Shown in pieces: positions 5,392-8,258 of a DNA stretch of 8,258 nucleotides. A program made the position numbers and the translations under genes. Under the pieces are notes generated by a model. The model was not told the DNA's origin, did no database searches, and saw only the letters and a list, made by a program, of their open reading frames with translations. The number at the start of each line of letters is the position of its first letter. Position 1 is the first letter of the stretch. This stretch comes from Planococcus sp. (in: firmicutes) (GTDB taxonomy: Bacteria > Bacillota > Bacilli > Bacillales_A > Planococcaceae): contig JASLAI010000126.1 in assembly GCA_030147225.1 (NCBI GenBank), positions 1 through 8,258 of the forward strand. Reading direction: 5' to 3'.

Positions 5392-7605
5392 ATGGAATTG
5401 ATAACGAAAAATTTACTCAACGGAATGAACCCGGAGCAGGCGGAAGCGGTCAAAACGACTGAAGGACCTTTATTGATCATGGCGGGTGCAGGATCTGGAA
5501 AAACACGGGTGCTCACGCATCGAATCGCTTATTTGGTGCTGGAAAAACAGGTTTACCCATCAAATATCTTGGCGATTACATTTACCAATAAAGCGGCGCG
5601 TGAAATGCGCAACCGGATCGATGGATTGTTGGGGCATGGAACAGGACAGCGTATGTGGGCTTCCACATTTCACTCGATGTGTGTCCGTATCTTGAGACGC
5701 GATATTGACCGGATGGGCATGTCAAAGAATTTTTCGATTTTGGATACGACAGACCAATTGACGGTCATCAAAAATGTTTTGAAACAGCAGAACCTGGATC
5801 CAAAACAGTATGAACCCCGAACCATGCTAAACGCCATTTCATCGGCAAAAAATGAATGCATTGATGCAGCTCAATTTGCAACGGATATAAATAAGTTTAA
5901 TCCATATGAAAAAACGGTTTCGGATGTGTATACGGCATATGAGAAAAGGCTAAAGAAAAATCAATCACTCGATTTCGATGATTTGATTATGACAACCCTG
6001 AATTTATTCAATACGGTTCCTGAAGTATTGGAGTATTACCAAAACAAATTCCATTATATTCACGTCGATGAATACCAGGATACCAACAATGCACAATACC
6101 AGCTGGTCCAGAAATTGGCGAGCAAGTTCAAGAATATTTGTGTGGTAGGCGACTCGGATCAGTCGATTTATCGCTGGCGGGGAGCTGACATCACCAACAT
6201 CCTGTCATTCGAGAAAGATTACCCGAATGCCAAAGTGATCATGCTCGAGCAGAATTATCGCTCGACCAAGCGCATTCTGCAAGCGGCGAATGACGTTATC
6301 CAGAAAAACACCAGCCGCTATCCGAAAGAGCTGCGGACTGACAACGATGAAGGTCCGGCGATTACGTTGCACAAAGCAGGAGACGAGCGTCAGGAAGCAC
6401 AGTTCGTGGTGCAGACTATTCAAAAGCTGATGGATGAGGAAAATTACAAAACCTCAGATTTTGCAATTCTTTACCGCACTAATGCACAATCCCGGATCAT
6501 GGAGGAAATGTTCGTTAAATCGAATATGTCCTATACCATTGTCGGGGGAACCAAGTTCTATGACCGCAAGGAAATCAAGGATCTATTGGCGTATCTGCGT
6601 TTGATCGCCAACAACGACGATGATCTGTCATTGGCTCGTGTCATCAACGAACCGAAGCGCGGCATCGGAGCGACTTCTTTTGAAAAGATGGCGCGTTTTG
6701 CAATCGAACAAGACCGTACCATCATGGATGCTTTGCAGGAAGCCGACTTTATGGGATTGACGCCCAAAACGGCGCAGACTGCCCTTGAATTCCGCACAAT
6801 GATCGATAGCTTCACGCAAATGCAGGAATATTTGTCAGTGACGGAATTGGTGGAAGAAGTGCTGAAGAAATCCGGCTACCGTCAGATGCTGCAGAGTGAC
6901 AAAACAATCGAAGGTGAGAGTCGCCTTGAAAACCTGGAAGAGTTCCTGTCGGTGACCAAAGCTTTTGAAAAGCAAAGCGATGACAAGTCGCTTGTGGCAT
7001 TCCTTACAGACCTGGCGCTGATTTCGGATATTGATTCGTTGGACGACGAGGAAGACGCAGATGGACCAATTATTTTAATGACGATGCATGCAGCAAAAGG
7101 GCTGGAATTTCCTATCGTCTTCATCATTGGACTGGAAGAAAACGTCTTCCCGCATTCCCGTTCGAATAACGACGACGAGGAGTTGGAAGAAGAGCGGCGT
7201 TTGGCTTATGTAGGGATCACCCGCGCTGAGAAGCGGCTGTATTTGACGCATGCTTCTTCCCGCACACTGTTCGGAAAAAGCAATTACAATATGCCGTCTC
7301 GTTTCATCTCTGAGATTTCAGAGGATTTGATTGAACTGACAACGGCGCATCACCGTGCCGGGGCAGCAACAAGCTACAAGCAAGCACCGAAGCGCATGGC
7401 GGTGACCCGTCCTGGCTACAATCAATCAGGCGGAGACAAACTCGGTTGGAAAACCGGCGATCGAGCAGCACATAAAAAATGGGGAACTGGAACGGTCGTC
7501 AGCGTCAAAGGCGAAGGCGAAGAAACCGAGCTTGATATTGCATTCCCAAGCCCCGTCGGCATTAAGCGCCTACTGGCCAAATTTGCGCCGATTGAAAAAG
7601 TATAA
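5392..7605 (+). CDS. pcrA: ATP-dependent DNA helicase PcrA
   Basis: PcrA is a superfamily 1A 3'-5' DNA helicase (UvrD/Rep family) acting in repair, rolling-circle plasmid replication and clearing of RecA filaments. The 737-residue protein carries the full motif set: Q16 of the Q motif, Walker A AGAGSGKT at 31-38, motif Ia TFTNKAARE, motif II VDEYQDT at 225-231, motif [15 protein letters not shown] at 253-264, motif IV QNYRS at 287-291, motif [10 protein letters not shown] at 565-573 and motif VI YVGITRA at 606-612. The C-terminal Tudor-like domain ([27 protein letters not shown]), which contacts RNA polymerase in related proteins, is intact. The frame is open to 5332, but that would overlap pcrB; ATG 5392 has GAGGTGG 6 nt upstream and gives the family N-terminus. 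It lies 40 bp after pcrB, with a LexA-like box between, and 15 bp before ligA. Confidence 0.97.
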   Translation: MELITKNLLNGMNPEQAEAVKTTEGPLLIMAGAGSGKTRVLTHRIAYLVLEKQVYPSNILAITFTNKAAREMRNRIDGLLGHGTGQRMWASTFHSMCVRILRRDIDRMGMSKNFSILDTTDQLTVIKNVLKQQNLDPKQYEPRTMLNAISSAKNECIDAAQFATDINKFNPYEKTVSDVYTAYEKRLKKNQSLDFDDLIMTTLNLFNTVPEVLEYYQNKFHYIHVDEYQDTNNAQYQLVQKLASKFKNICVVGDSDQSIYRWRGADITNILSFEKDYPNAKVIMLEQNYRSTKRILQAANDVIQKNTSRYPKELRTDNDEGPAITLHKAGDERQEAQFVVQTIQKLMDEENYKTSDFAILYRTNAQSRIMEEMFVKSNMSYTIVGGTKFYDRKEIKDLLAYLRLIANNDDDLSLARVINEPKRGIGATSFEKMARFAIEQDRTIMDALQEADFMGLTPKTAQTALEFRTMIDSFTQMQEYLSVTELVEEVLKKSGYRQMLQSDKTIEGESRLENLEEFLSVTKAFEKQSDDKSLVAFLTDLALISDIDSLDDEEDADGPIILMTMHAAKGLEFPIVFIIGLEENVFPHSRSNNDDEELEEERRLAYVGITRAEKRLYLTHASSRTLFGKSNYNMPSRFISEISEDLIELTTAHHRAGAATSYKQAPKRMAVTRPGYNQSGGDKLGWKTGDRAAHKKWGTGTVVSVKGEGEETELDIAFPSPVGIKRLLAKFAPIEKV

Positions 7606-8258
<653 letters not shown>

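Overview
The window looks like chromosomal housekeeping DNA from a low-to-moderate-GC Firmicute of the order Bacillales. Gene order and protein similarity both match the Bacillus subtilis purD - yerA - yerB - yerC - pcrB - pcrA - ligA neighbourhood. The yerD gene that I recall between yerC and pcrB in B. subtilis is absent, and a GNAT acetyltransferase sits between purD and yerA. GC content is in the mid-40s by eye. Together with the protein divergence, this suggests a Planococcaceae-type organism (Planococcus or Sporosarcina relatives), but that placement is inference. All real genes are on the + strand.

Layout. Bases 2-538 are the 3' end of purD (purine biosynthesis), followed by a terminator-like hairpin. 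A gap of about 200 bp with an imperfect tandem direct repeat leads to a GNAT acetyltransferase resembling YjbC (744-1334), which has its own strong terminator. A probable promoter near 1424 then starts a yerA - yerB - yerC block (1478-4583). These encode an adenine-deaminase-like amidohydrolase, a membrane-anchored DUF3048 protein and a TrpR/YerC-type HTH protein, and the block ends in a terminator that contains the yerC stop codon.

The second block is pcrB (heptaprenylglyceryl phosphate synthase), pcrA (UvrD/Rep-family helicase) and ligA (NAD-dependent DNA ligase, cut by the window end). An extended -10 promoter abutting the yerC terminator probably drives pcrB. The 40-bp pcrB-pcrA gap holds a TATAAT hexamer followed by a near-consensus Gram-positive LexA (SOS) box that touches the pcrA Shine-Dalgarno. 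This suggests that the helicase and ligase genes can be raised by DNA damage from an internal promoter, separately from the lipid enzyme pcrB.

I found no mobile element, CRISPR array, tRNA, rRNA or novel multi-gene system. The points worth a second look are regulatory (LexA box, terminator/promoter fusion, direct repeats, the yerB-yerC junction) plus a YerB without a lipobox and the location of the YjbC-like gene.
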